Position numbers and translations under genes: made by a program. A DNA stretch of 64,000 nt from Nannocystis sp. RBIL2. Lineage in GTDB: Bacteria; Myxococcota_A; Polyangia; Nannocystales; Nannocystaceae. The stretch is taken from NCBI RefSeq assembly GCF_026626745.1, contig NZ_JAPNJW010000001.1, positions 4,076,001 through 4,140,000 of the forward strand, written 5' to 3'. Positions 10,559 through 16,853 of this stretch are shown piece by piece; position 1 is the first letter of the stretch, and the number at the start of each line of letters is the position of its first letter. Below the pieces are notes generated by a model. That model did no database searches, had not been told where the DNA came from, and saw nothing but the letters and a program-made list of their open reading frames with translations.

Positions 10559-10662
10559 GTGGTCGCGGACGAGCCGCGCGGCGGGCCAGGCCTTGCGCTC
10601 GCGCCAATCACTCGCCGCTTTGGCGAGCCGCTCGCGCGAGCCGTCCGTGAGTCACTCGCCGC

Positions 10663-11148
10663 TCACGCCAGCACGCGCAGACGCTTGCGCTCGACCAGCT
10701 CGAGCTGCACGCGCAGGTTGGCCTGGCCGGCCACGTGCCAGCGGTCGCCGGGGGTCGATGGTTGCACCTGCAAGAGCGGCGTGCCCGGCATCTCGGTGAG
10801 CTCGGCGTCGTCGTCGCGCACGTGGTAGAGCGCGGCGTAGGGCGCGTTGGCGATCGAGCCGTGGATGATGAGCTGGACGTCGAGCAGGCCGCGGCGGGCA
10901 GCGACGCGCAGCACCTCGGCGCAGCGGCTCCTCGGCACGCGGTACAGCCGCGGGGCCGGCTCGAGCTCGCGGCGGTACGCGATCGTCGGGCCGAGCACCG
11001 CGTTGCGGTTCAGCTGCAGCTCGACGCGGATCCCCTGCGACGGCGGCGCCTCGGGCGACGGCGGCCGCTCGAGCGACACCCAGCGCAGCCAGACCACGAA
11101 CGCGTCGCGGTCGAGGTCGAAGGACAGGCGCGGGTAGACGACCTCCAC
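10663..11148 (-). CDS. Hypothetical protein, 161 aa
   Basis: Uncharacterised cytoplasmic protein with no signal peptide or membrane segment. It begins MEVVYPRLSFDLDRDAFVVW and contains a Pro-rich loop (ERPPSPEAPPSQG). Alternating hydrophobic strands (RVELQLNRNAVLG, LLDVQLIIHGSIANAPYAALY, ANLRVQLELVERKRLRVL) suggest a beta-rich fold. The start is GTG at 11148; an ATG at 11162 is in another frame. It faces the OmpA gene tail to tail and the CoA-ligase gene head to head. Just downstream TCACTCGCCGCT occurs twice 44 bp apart and partly repeats the gene's own 3' end. I do not recognise a family. Confidence 0.6.
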   Translation of the reverse strand: MEVVYPRLSFDLDRDAFVVWLRWVSLERPPSPEAPPSQGIRVELQLNRNAVLGPTIAYRRELEPAPRLYRVPRSRCAEVLRVAARRGLLDVQLIIHGSIANAPYAALYHVRDDDAELTEMPGTPLLQVQPSTPGDRWHVAGQANLRVQLELVERKRLRVLA

Positions 11149-11279
11149 GGGGCGGGGAACATACCTCAGCTCGCGCGCCGGCGGGGCGAGGCGTGCGCCG
11201 CGACGCCGCTTGCGTGAGGCCCCGCACCCGCCCGCCGCTGCCCGCGGACGCGGGCCTTGTGGGATTTTGCCCGCGACCC

Positions 11280-12860
11280 ATGCCCGCTCCGATCGTCGTC
11301 CCCGATCGCCTCAACATGGCCGAGTGGTTCCTCGACGCCCGCGTCGCCGAGGGCCTCGGCGACAAGACCGCGATCTACTGCGGCGACGCGCAGGTGACCT
11401 ACCGCGAGCTGGTGGCCGCGTCGTGCCGCGTCACCAACTTGCTGCGCTCGCTCGGCCTGCGCATCGAGGACCGCGTGCAGCTGCTGCTGCTCGACACGCC
11501 CGAGTTCGCGGCGGCCTACTTCGGGATCTTGCGCGCCGGCTGCGTGGCAGTACCGACCAACACGTGGCTGCTACCGGCGGACTACGCCTACTACCTCGAG
11601 TACGCGCGGCCGCGGGCGGTGATCGTCGACGCCGAGGTTTACCCGCAGCTCGAGCAGGTGTGGCGCGACGCGCCCTACCCGCCGATCGTGATCGTCGTCG
11701 ACCGCACCGGCGCGCCTGTCCCGAAGGACACCCTCGACTGGCACGCCGAGCTGGCCCGCCAGCCCGACACCGCGCGCACCGAGCCGACGTACCGCGACGA
11801 CTTCGCCACCTGGCTGTCGTCGTCGGGCTCGACCGGCAAGCCGAAGTGCGTCGTGCACATGCACCACGACTTCGTGTGGAACACGGTCGCCTACGCCCAG
11901 CGGACCCTCGGCATCAAGCGCGAGGACGTCACGATCTCCGCGCCCAAGCTATTCTTCGGCTACGCACTGGCCAGCAACATGCTGTTCCCGTTCAGCGTCG
12001 GCGGCAGCTGCGTGCTGGTGCCCGAGCGGGTCGCGCCCGAGCGGTGGTACGGCCTCATCGAGAAGTACCGCGCGACCCAGTTCGTGACGGTGCCGACGAC
12101 GATCGCCAAGATGCTCGACCACCTCGACGAGGCCGGGCGGCGCGACCTGTCGTCGCTGCACTCGCTGGTCAGCGCCGGCGAGGCGCTGCCGTCGCGGCTG
12201 TACCGGCTGTGGAAGCAGTCGACCGGGGTCGAGATCTACGACGGCATCGGCTCGGCCGAGATGTTCCACGTGTATATCTCCAACCGCCCCGGCGACGTGA
12301 AGGACGGCAGCCTCGGCAAGCTCGTCGAGGGTTACAGCTACCGCCTGATCGACGACGAAGGCCGCGACGTCCCGCCGGGCGAGATCGGCACGCTCGTGAT
12401 CACCGGACCCTCGGCCGGCCAGGGCTACTGGCGCATGCGCGACCTCAGCCGCGCGACCTTCTGGGGCGACTCGGTCAAGGGCGCCGACAAGTTCCACGTC
12501 GACGAAGGCGGCTACTTCTGGTTCTGCGGCCGCGGCGACGACATGCTCAAGTGCTCGGGCGTGTACGTCTCGCCGGTCGAGGTCGAGAACTGTCTCTTGG
12601 GCCATCCTGCGGTCCACGAGGCCGGAGTGGTCGGCTACCGCGACGCCGACGGGCTCGAGCGCGCGGTCGCCTACGTCGAGCTGGCCGCCGGCCACGCCGC
12701 CGGCGAGGCGCTGGCCGCCGAGATCCTGGCCCACGCCCGCGCCAACATCGCCGCCTTCAAGGCGCCGCGGCGGGTCGAGTTCGTGGCCACCCTGCCGCGC
12801 ACCGAGACCGGCAAGATCAAGCGCGGCGAGCTGCGCAAACTGGCGGCCTCGCTGACCTGA
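11280..12860 (+). CDS. Benzoate-CoA ligase family acyl-CoA synthetase
   Basis: ANL-superfamily enzyme that would adenylate an aromatic (or similar) carboxylate and transfer it to CoA. Motifs: phosphate-binding SSSGSTGKPK, the acyl-pocket/adenine motif YDGIGSAEMFHVYI, hinge RGDDMLKCSGVYVSPVEVE and the catalytic lysine in TETGKIKRGELRK. Overall order and length (526 aa) match the benzoate-CoA ligase family (TIGR02262-like). ATG 11280 (MPAPIVVPDRLNMAEWFLD) is the natural start; an upstream in-frame start at 11193 would add Arg/Pro-rich residues. A creatininase-family gene follows 38 bp downstream on the same strand, possibly one transcript. Substrate is inferred, not proven. Confidence 0.85.
   Translation: MPAPIVVPDRLNMAEWFLDARVAEGLGDKTAIYCGDAQVTYRELVAASCRVTNLLRSLGLRIEDRVQLLLLDTPEFAAAYFGILRAGCVAVPTNTWLLPADYAYYLEYARPRAVIVDAEVYPQLEQVWRDAPYPPIVIVVDRTGAPVPKDTLDWHAELARQPDTARTEPTYRDDFATWLSSSGSTGKPKCVVHMHHDFVWNTVAYAQRTLGIKREDVTISAPKLFFGYALASNMLFPFSVGGSCVLVPERVAPERWYGLIEKYRATQFVTVPTTIAKMLDHLDEAGRRDLSSLHSLVSAGEALPSRLYRLWKQSTGVEIYDGIGSAEMFHVYISNRPGDVKDGSLGKLVEGYSYRLIDDEGRDVPPGEIGTLVITGPSAGQGYWRMRDLSRATFWGDSVKGADKFHVDEGGYFWFCGRGDDMLKCSGVYVSPVEVENCLLGHPAVHEAGVVGYRDADGLERAVAYVELAAGHAAGEALAAEILAHARANIAAFKAPRRVEFVATLPRTETGKIKRGELRKLAASLT
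11715..11732. repeat. 14-bp array inside the CoA-ligase gene, two units
   Basis: CCTG 11715 and CACC 11729 at 14 bp. TGTCC-CGAA-GGACA (11717-11730) forms a 5-bp stem with a CGAA loop. In frame in a loop between the N-terminal subdomains (APVPKDT). Confidence 0.5.
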
Positions 12861-12887
12861 ACCTTTCGACATGTCCCATCACACCTG
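12856..12887. repeat. 14-bp array across the ligase stop codon
   Basis: Cores CCTG 12856, CATG 12870 and CCTG 12884, exactly 14 bp apart, spanning the stop codon of the CoA ligase and the short gap before the creatininase-family gene. Confidence 0.6.
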
Positions 12888-12898
12888 GTCGATTCGCC

Positions 12899-13675
12899 AT
12901 GGCTGAACAGACACCCGGTCTCTACGTCCGCTTCGCCGAGCTGAGCTACCCCGAGGTCGAGCGGCTGCTCGCGCTGCAGCAGCCGAAGGTCGCGCTGCTG
13001 CCGGTCGGCAGCACCGAGGCGCACGGCCCGCACCTGCCGCTCTCGACCGACAGCCTGATCGGCGAGGCGGTGGTCGGGCTGGCGGCCGGCGAGCTGGCGG
13101 GGCGCGGGCACCTCGCGGCAGTGCTGCCGCCGATCCACTACGCGGTGACCGAGTGGGCCAAGGATTTCGCCGGCTCGACGTCGATCGGCGCCGAAGTGGC
13201 GATCGGCCTGGTCCTCGGGACATGTCGGGCGATGCGGACGATGGGCTTCGACCGCGTGGTCGTGTTCACCGCCCACCTCGAGCCCGACCACATCGCCTCG
13301 CTGCGAGAGGTCGCGCGCCGCTACGAGGCCGACACCGGTGACACCCTGCTGTTCGTCGACACCACCCGGCGCGCGCTCGCGGCCCGCTTGACGCCGGAGT
13401 TCCAGAGCGGCTCGTGTCACGCCGGCCGCTACGAGACCAGCCTGGTGCTGGCGATCCGCCCTGACCTCGTGCGCATGGACCTCGCGGCCGCGCTGCCCGA
13501 GCATTCGGTGCCGCTCGCCGAGCACATCCGCGCCGGCAAGCGCGGCTTCCTCGAGTGCGACATGCCGCGAGCCTACTGCGGCGCCCCGGCGGCCGCGACT
13601 GCCGAGGAGGGGCGGGAGATCCTCGCCACCCTCGCCACCCTCGTCGTCGAAGCCGTGGTCGCCTCGCTCGCCTGA
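12899..13675 (+). CDS. Creatininase-family amidohydrolase
   Basis: Metal-dependent amidohydrolase of the creatininase/creatinine amidohydrolase superfamily, which also includes MftE and FAPy deformylases. Visible ligand motifs are LPVGSTEAHGPHLPLSTDS (Glu, His, Asp), VVVFTAHLEPDH and SCHAGRYETSLVL (His and Glu). 258 aa, a normal length. The start MAEQTPGLYVRFAEL is at 12899. It lies 38 bp after the CoA ligase and ends 3 bp from the convergent ABM gene. No mycofactocin genes are nearby, so the substrate is unknown; a role with the ligase in catabolism is only suggested by adjacency. Confidence 0.85.
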   Translation: MAEQTPGLYVRFAELSYPEVERLLALQQPKVALLPVGSTEAHGPHLPLSTDSLIGEAVVGLAAGELAGRGHLAAVLPPIHYAVTEWAKDFAGSTSIGAEVAIGLVLGTCRAMRTMGFDRVVVFTAHLEPDHIASLREVARRYEADTGDTLLFVDTTRRALAARLTPEFQSGSCHAGRYETSLVLAIRPDLVRMDLAAALPEHSVPLAEHIRAGKRGFLECDMPRAYCGAPAAATAEEGREILATLATLVVEAVVASLA

Positions 13676-13678
13676 GCC

Positions 13679-13987
13679 TCAGCGCTCGACGCTGCGGTAG
13701 CGGGCGAACCGCGGCGACGCGCGCAGGAGCGGCGTCAGGCGGGCCAGCGCCACGGTCACGTGCGGGCTGCGCATGTGGGCGTCGGCCGACGCGTCGCCGT
13801 CCCAGCGCTCGACCGTGACGAGCTGCGTCGGGTCGGCCGCCTCCTGCAGCACCTCGAAGCGCGAGCAGCCGCGCGCAGATCGGCTGCGCTCGGCGAGCTC
13901 TTGCAGGAGCGCGAGCGCCCGGTCGAGGGCGGCGCGCTCGACCGACAGCTTGACCACGGCGAGGATCGACGAGTTGAACACGGGCAT
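13679..13987 (-). CDS. ABM-fold monooxygenase-like protein (distal copy)
   Basis: Small 102-aa protein of the antibiotic-biosynthesis-monooxygenase/YgiN fold (dimeric ferredoxin-like alpha-beta barrel). Typical features are an N-terminal strand (NSSILAVVKLSVERA), helix LLQELAERSRSARGC, RFEVLQEAADPTQLVTVERWDG and DAHMRSPHVTVAL. Family members oxidise quinols or act as small-molecule-binding scaffolds, and some lack activity. AGAGAAGA precedes the ATG. It is the last gene of a three-gene minus-strand set (14712 to 13679) with gaps of 18 and 23 bp and another ABM protein first. The two copies are only distantly similar. Confidence 0.82.
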   Translation of the reverse strand: MPVFNSSILAVVKLSVERAALDRALALLQELAERSRSARGCSRFEVLQEAADPTQLVTVERWDGDASADAHMRSPHVTVALARLTPLLRASPRFARYRSVER

Positions 13988-14010
13988 GGGTCTTCTCTCT
14001 TCTAAAAAAT

Positions 14011-14394
14011 TCAGCCGAGGGCCGCGCGCATGCGCGGGATGGCGTCGGGGAGCACCACGCTGACCATGATCCCGAGCTGGGCCCGGGTGCAGTCGAGCGC
14101 CATGCCCATGCGGTACTTGTCGGACAGGTCGACGACGATGATCATGACCTGGCCGTCCTCGCCGAGGCGCAGCATGGTCTGCTGCATGTACTCGGGCACC
14201 GGCAGACCGGTCTTCTTGAGGGTGTCGCTGATGCGGTCGAACAGGATGTTGAACAGGGCGCACGCCCGCGGCGAGGTGCGCAGGCCGGCGATCGACATGC
14301 CCGACGTCTTGGCGAACACGTCGATCGCGGCCAGACCGCCGAGCATCGAGTCTTCCATCTCCGTCAGAGTGGCGCGGACTTCCTGGACGTTCAT
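14011..14394 (-). CDS. Hypothetical protein between two ABM genes (roadblock-like?)
   Basis: 127-aa cytoplasmic protein with good Shine-Dalgarno (GGAGGAGCGCC before ATG). Helix-rich N-terminus (MNVQEVRATLTEMEDSMLGG, FAKTSGMSIAGLRTSPRAC), a helix FNILFDRISDTLKKTG, then strands DGQVMIIVVDLSDKYRMGMA and LGIMVSVVLPDAI. The order resembles a roadblock/LC7-type module, but I cannot assign it firmly. Operon position between two ABM-fold genes suggests a joint small-molecule sensing or modifying role. Confidence 0.6.
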   Translation of the reverse strand: MNVQEVRATLTEMEDSMLGGLAAIDVFAKTSGMSIAGLRTSPRACALFNILFDRISDTLKKTGLPVPEYMQQTMLRLGEDGQVMIIVVDLSDKYRMGMALDCTRAQLGIMVSVVLPDAIPRMRAALG

Positions 14395-14412
14395 GGCGCT
14401 CCTCCTCGCGGC

Positions 14413-14712
14413 TCAGGCGATGCGGACGTGGCGGACGATCGCCGACGGCTGCTCGAGCAGCGGGCCTATCGCCACGAAGGCCTGCTCGGTGTGGTCCGCG
14501 CTCAGGTGTGCGTCGGCGGCATCCTCGCTGTCCCACACCTCGATCACCACGAACTCGCGCGGGTCCGTCGTGCCCTGGTAGGCCTCGAAGCGGCGGTTGC
14601 CGGGCAGCTCGCGGCCGGCCTGGACGAGCTCGCGCATGGCCCCGGCGAACGCCTCCGGCGCGTGCGGCCGGGTCGACAAAGTGGTGACGACGTGGACCGT
14701 TGGATCTTCCAT
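14413..14712 (-). CDS. ABM-fold monooxygenase-like protein (proximal copy)
   Basis: About 99-aa ABM/YgiN-fold protein starting MEDPTVHVVTTLSTRPHAPE. It shows the family pattern FAGAMRELVQAGRELPGNRRF, YQGTTDPREFVVIEVWDSED and ADAHLSADHTEQAF. First gene of a three-gene operon with the next gene 18 bp downstream. ATG 14712 fits the family N-terminus; the open frame upstream to 14826 encodes Arg-rich sequence and is unlikely to be translated. Confidence 0.82.
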   Translation of the reverse strand: MEDPTVHVVTTLSTRPHAPEAFAGAMRELVQAGRELPGNRRFEAYQGTTDPREFVVIEVWDSEDAADAHLSADHTEQAFVAIGPLLEQPSAIVRHVRIA

Positions 14713-14877
14713 GCCGGCAAGGTGCAGACCGCTCGCGGGGCTGTCGATTGCTGATTTCGTCGTTTGGGTGGGTCGAGTGGCGGTCGCTGTCGCGAATTTT
14801 CGCGAGCGCCGCCGCCGGCCGCGCATGGCGCTCTCAGCGGGCGAGACGACGGCCTCGCGCGGCGATCGCCGCAGTCA

Positions 14878-14895
14878 TATGTCCTCGAGGACAGG
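14878..14895. repeat. 14-bp CATG-type repeat, two units
   Basis: TATG at 14878 and CAGG at 14892. TGTCCTCGAGGACA (14880-14893) is a perfect 14-nt palindrome in the divergent intergenic region. Confidence 0.65.
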
Positions 14896-15018
14896 CCCGA
14901 TCGCCCCTCCCCGCTTGTCGATATCCGTCACCGCGTCCACGGGGCGAACCGCGCGACCGGCGTCAAATCGCGAGTACGCGCGGGTGGCCGGCGCTCGCAC
15001 GTGGGAGCCGACGGGGTG

Positions 15019-15024
15019 TATCCT
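15019..15024 (+). promoter_or_regulatory. Putative -10 box, leaderless start
   Basis: TATCCT ends 7 nt before the ATG at 15032, with no Shine-Dalgarno between. No clear -35. Confidence 0.4.
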
Positions 15025-15031
15025 GGCCGCG

Positions 15032-15856
15032 ATGACGCGCGCTGCCCTGTCCTGCCTCGTCCTTTTGCTTTCCGCTTGCGACGGCGGCGCCGCCAAGTCC
15101 GGCGAGCCGCCGGCGGAGCCGGCCAAGAAGGTCGAGGCGCCGCCGCCCGCCAAGGCCGAGCCTGCCGCCCCGCCGGCGCCGGAGTACCCGCAGGGCGAGG
15201 CCGACGAGGCGTGCGCGAAGATCGTCGTGGTCGCCTGGCAGGGGGCCGAGGGGGCCGAGGCGACGGTCACCCGCGATAAGGCCGCGGCCCAGGCGCGGGC
15301 CGAGGAGCTGCGCGGCAAGCTGTCCTCGGGGACAGGCTTCGCCGAGCTCGCCGGCGAGTCCGACGAGCCGAAGACGAAGGCCAAGGGCGGGGCGATGGGC
15401 ACCTACGCCAAGGACAAGTGGCCCGAGAAGTACGCGCCGCTGAAGGACGTGGTGTTCGCGCTCGGCATCGGCGAGACCTCGGCGGCGGTCGAGCACCCGC
15501 ACGGCTTCGTGGTCGCGCAGCGCTGCAAGGTCGAGAAGGTCCACACGCGGCACATCCTGGTCCGCTACGCCGGGGCCAAGAACGCCGAGGCCAAGATCAA
15601 GCGCAGCAAGGAGGCGGCGCAGAAGCTGGCGACGGAGCTCCACGCCGAGGCCAGCAAGGCCGGGGCCGACTTCGAGGCGCTGGCCAAGAAGCGCAGCGAG
15701 GACAGCTCGGCCGAGCGCGGCGGCGACCTCGGCTCGGTCGGCCGCGGGATGTTCGCGCCGGCGTTCGAGACCGCCGCGTTCGCGCTGAAGCCCGGGGAGC
15801 TCAGCGCGGTGGTCGAGACCGACTTCGGCTTCCACGTGATCCAGCGGGTCGACTGA
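15032..15856 (+). CDS. Lipoprotein with tandem PpiC/parvulin domains
   Basis: Envelope peptidyl-prolyl isomerase/chaperone lipoprotein: signal MTRAALSCLVLLLSAC, then a Lys/Pro/Ala-rich linker. Two parvulin-like repeats follow. The first (about residues 60-170) has FAELAGESDEP, GGAMGTYAKDKWP and GFVVAQRC but lacks the usual N-terminal His of the fold. The second (about 172-274) is canonical: HTRHILVRYAG, FEALAKKRSEDSSAERGGDL, VGRGMFAPAFETAAFAL and FGFHVIQRV. So probably one active and one degenerate domain. 274 aa. The ORF extends upstream to 14597 but the lipobox fixes the start. A two-unit repeat at 15319-15336 lies in the first domain. Confidence 0.88.
   Translation: MTRAALSCLVLLLSACDGGAAKSGEPPAEPAKKVEAPPPAKAEPAAPPAPEYPQGEADEACAKIVVVAWQGAEGAEATVTRDKAAAQARAEELRGKLSSGTGFAELAGESDEPKTKAKGGAMGTYAKDKWPEKYAPLKDVVFALGIGETSAAVEHPHGFVVAQRCKVEKVHTRHILVRYAGAKNAEAKIKRSKEAAQKLATELHAEASKAGADFEALAKKRSEDSSAERGGDLGSVGRGMFAPAFETAAFALKPGELSAVVETDFGFHVIQRVD
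15319..15336. repeat. 14-bp array in the parvulin gene, two units
   Basis: GCTG 15319 and CAGG 15333. CTGTCC-TCGG-GGACAG forms a 6-bp stem closed by a C-G pair with a UNCG-like loop; in frame (KLSSGTGF). Confidence 0.6.
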
Positions 15857-15874
15857 GCGCCGGCGCGAGCCGAT

Positions 15875-15937
15875 CATGTCCTCTCGGGCATGGCTGAAGG
15901 GCCATGCCTTTGAGAACATGCCCGTCGGGACATGTCA
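15875..15937. repeat. 14-bp CATG array, five units, convergent junction
   Basis: CATG at 15875, 15889, 15903, 15917 and 15931, exactly 14 bp apart, all perfect CATG. Adjacent units can pair: CATGTCC with GGGCATG, GGCATGGC with GCCATGCC, and ACATGCCC with GGGACATGT. The first two hairpins share one arm and are therefore mutually exclusive. The array fills the 78-bp gap between the stop of the parvulin gene and the stop of the convergent fau gene. Confidence 0.9.
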
Positions 15938-16519
15938 CTGCAGGCAGTCGATCAGCCCGAGCTCGGTCGCCAGCGCGTGGACGCCGACGTCGTGGGGCTC
16001 CTCGGGCAGCGACTCGACCAGCTCGTCGCTGAAGCACAGACCGATGCGGACCGGGCGCGAGAGGGTGCGCAGCGGGGCCATCGCGCCGTCGTAGTGCGCC
16101 TTGCCGTAGCCGAGGCGCACGCCGGTGCGCGTGAAGGCCAGGCCGGGCATCAGCACCAGGTCGACGTCGGTCTCGGCGAGGGCCACGCCGGGGCCCTCGC
16201 GCGGCTCGAGCAGGCCGAACGGGGCCGGGGCGAGCGCCACGAGGTCGGTGACGGCCACGAACTCGATGTGCCGGCGGCGCGGGCCGCCCATGCGCGGCAG
16301 CCACAGCTGTTTCCCGGCCGCGAGCGCGGCGATCAGCAGCGGGCGGGTGTCGGGCTCGCCCCTGACGCCGACGAACGCGGCCACCGAGGCCGCAGCGCGC
16401 CAGCGGGCCTCCGCGAGCACGTGGGCGCACAGCTCGGTCGAGCGGGCGGCCGCGTCTTCGGGGCTCCGTTCTCGCCGCCTGGCAGCGCTCTGCGCCCGGA
16501 TGTCCGCCTTCGAGTGCAT
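15935..16519 (-). CDS. fau: 5-formyltetrahydrofolate cyclo-ligase
   Basis: ATP-dependent enzyme converting 5-formyl-THF to 5,10-methenyl-THF in folate metabolism. 194 aa. The start MHSKADIRAQSAARRRER has the usual basic N-terminus. The signature nucleotide-binding segment LVLMPGLAFTRTGVRLGYGKAHYD is present (here cited in part: VRLGYGKAHYD), as is GKQLWLPRM. TAAGTG lies 8 nt before the ATG, so it may be leaderless. The gene ends at a five-unit CATG array facing the parvulin gene. A strong hairpin lies just upstream (16574-16614), between this gene and the tRNA. Confidence 0.9.
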   Translation of the reverse strand: MHSKADIRAQSAARRRERSPEDAAARSTELCAHVLAEARWRAAASVAAFVGVRGEPDTRPLLIAALAAGKQLWLPRMGGPRRRHIEFVAVTDLVALAPAPFGLLEPREGPGVALAETDVDLVLMPGLAFTRTGVRLGYGKAHYDGAMAPLRTLSRPVRIGLCFSDELVESLPEEPHDVGVHALATELGLIDCLQ

Positions 16520-16682
16520 CTTCCGCGCACTTACCGCGAGCGAAAGCGCGGAGCAAGAAAAGCGCGGCGCACGGGGCGTCAGGCCCAGCAGAGCACCGCC
16601 CGGGCCCGACGCCCGCGGGGTCCGTGGCGGATGCGCACCGGACTTGCGGCCGGGCGCGCACCCTGGTAAAGATACCGGCCCC

Positions 16683-16755
16683 GCGGGAGTAACTCAGTTG
16701 GTAGAGTGTCAGCTTCCCAAGCTGAATGTCGCGGGTTCGATTCCCGTCTCCCGCT
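16683..16755 (+). tRNA. tRNA-Gly (anticodon CCC)
   Basis: 73-nt cloverleaf. The acceptor is GCGGGAG / CTCCCGC, the D-arm ACTC / GAGT, the anticodon stem TCAGC / GCTGA with loop TTCCCAA (anticodon CCC), and the T-arm GCGGG-TTCGATT-CCCGT. CCA is not encoded. It reads GGG codons, which should be common in this genome. A terminator follows. Confidence 0.95.
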
Positions 16756-16762
16756 CTCTCGC

Positions 16763-16793
16763 ACAAGGCCCCGATTCGGGGCCTTGTTCGCTT
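16763..16793 (+). terminator. Terminator after tRNA-Gly
   Basis: Perfect 11-bp stem ACAAGGCCCCG / CGGGGCCTTGT (16763-16773 with 16777-16787) and a 3-nt loop, followed by a short T-rich tail (TTCGCTTTCG). Confidence 0.8.
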
Positions 16794-16853
16794 TCGGGGC
16801 TGCGCACTCGCCTCCGTTGACGCTCGCCGTGCGCGTGTGAAACGCTGCCGGTG

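Larger units (their letters stand above)
14713..15031. other. Divergent intergenic region, 319 bp
   Basis: No gene seen. It separates the ABM operon from the double-parvulin lipoprotein. It contains a 14-bp CATG-type repeat (14878-14895) and a -10-like TATCCT at 15019-15024. Confidence 0.6.

Noticed and set aside
15875..15937. CRISPR-like array
   Set aside because: The 14-bp units have only 4 variable bases and no 20-40 nt spacers. No cas gene is present in the window.
16540..16680. 6S RNA gene call
   Set aside because: Position next to fau and a hairpin are suggestive, but I could not find the closing stem and central bubble, so it is kept as a finding only.
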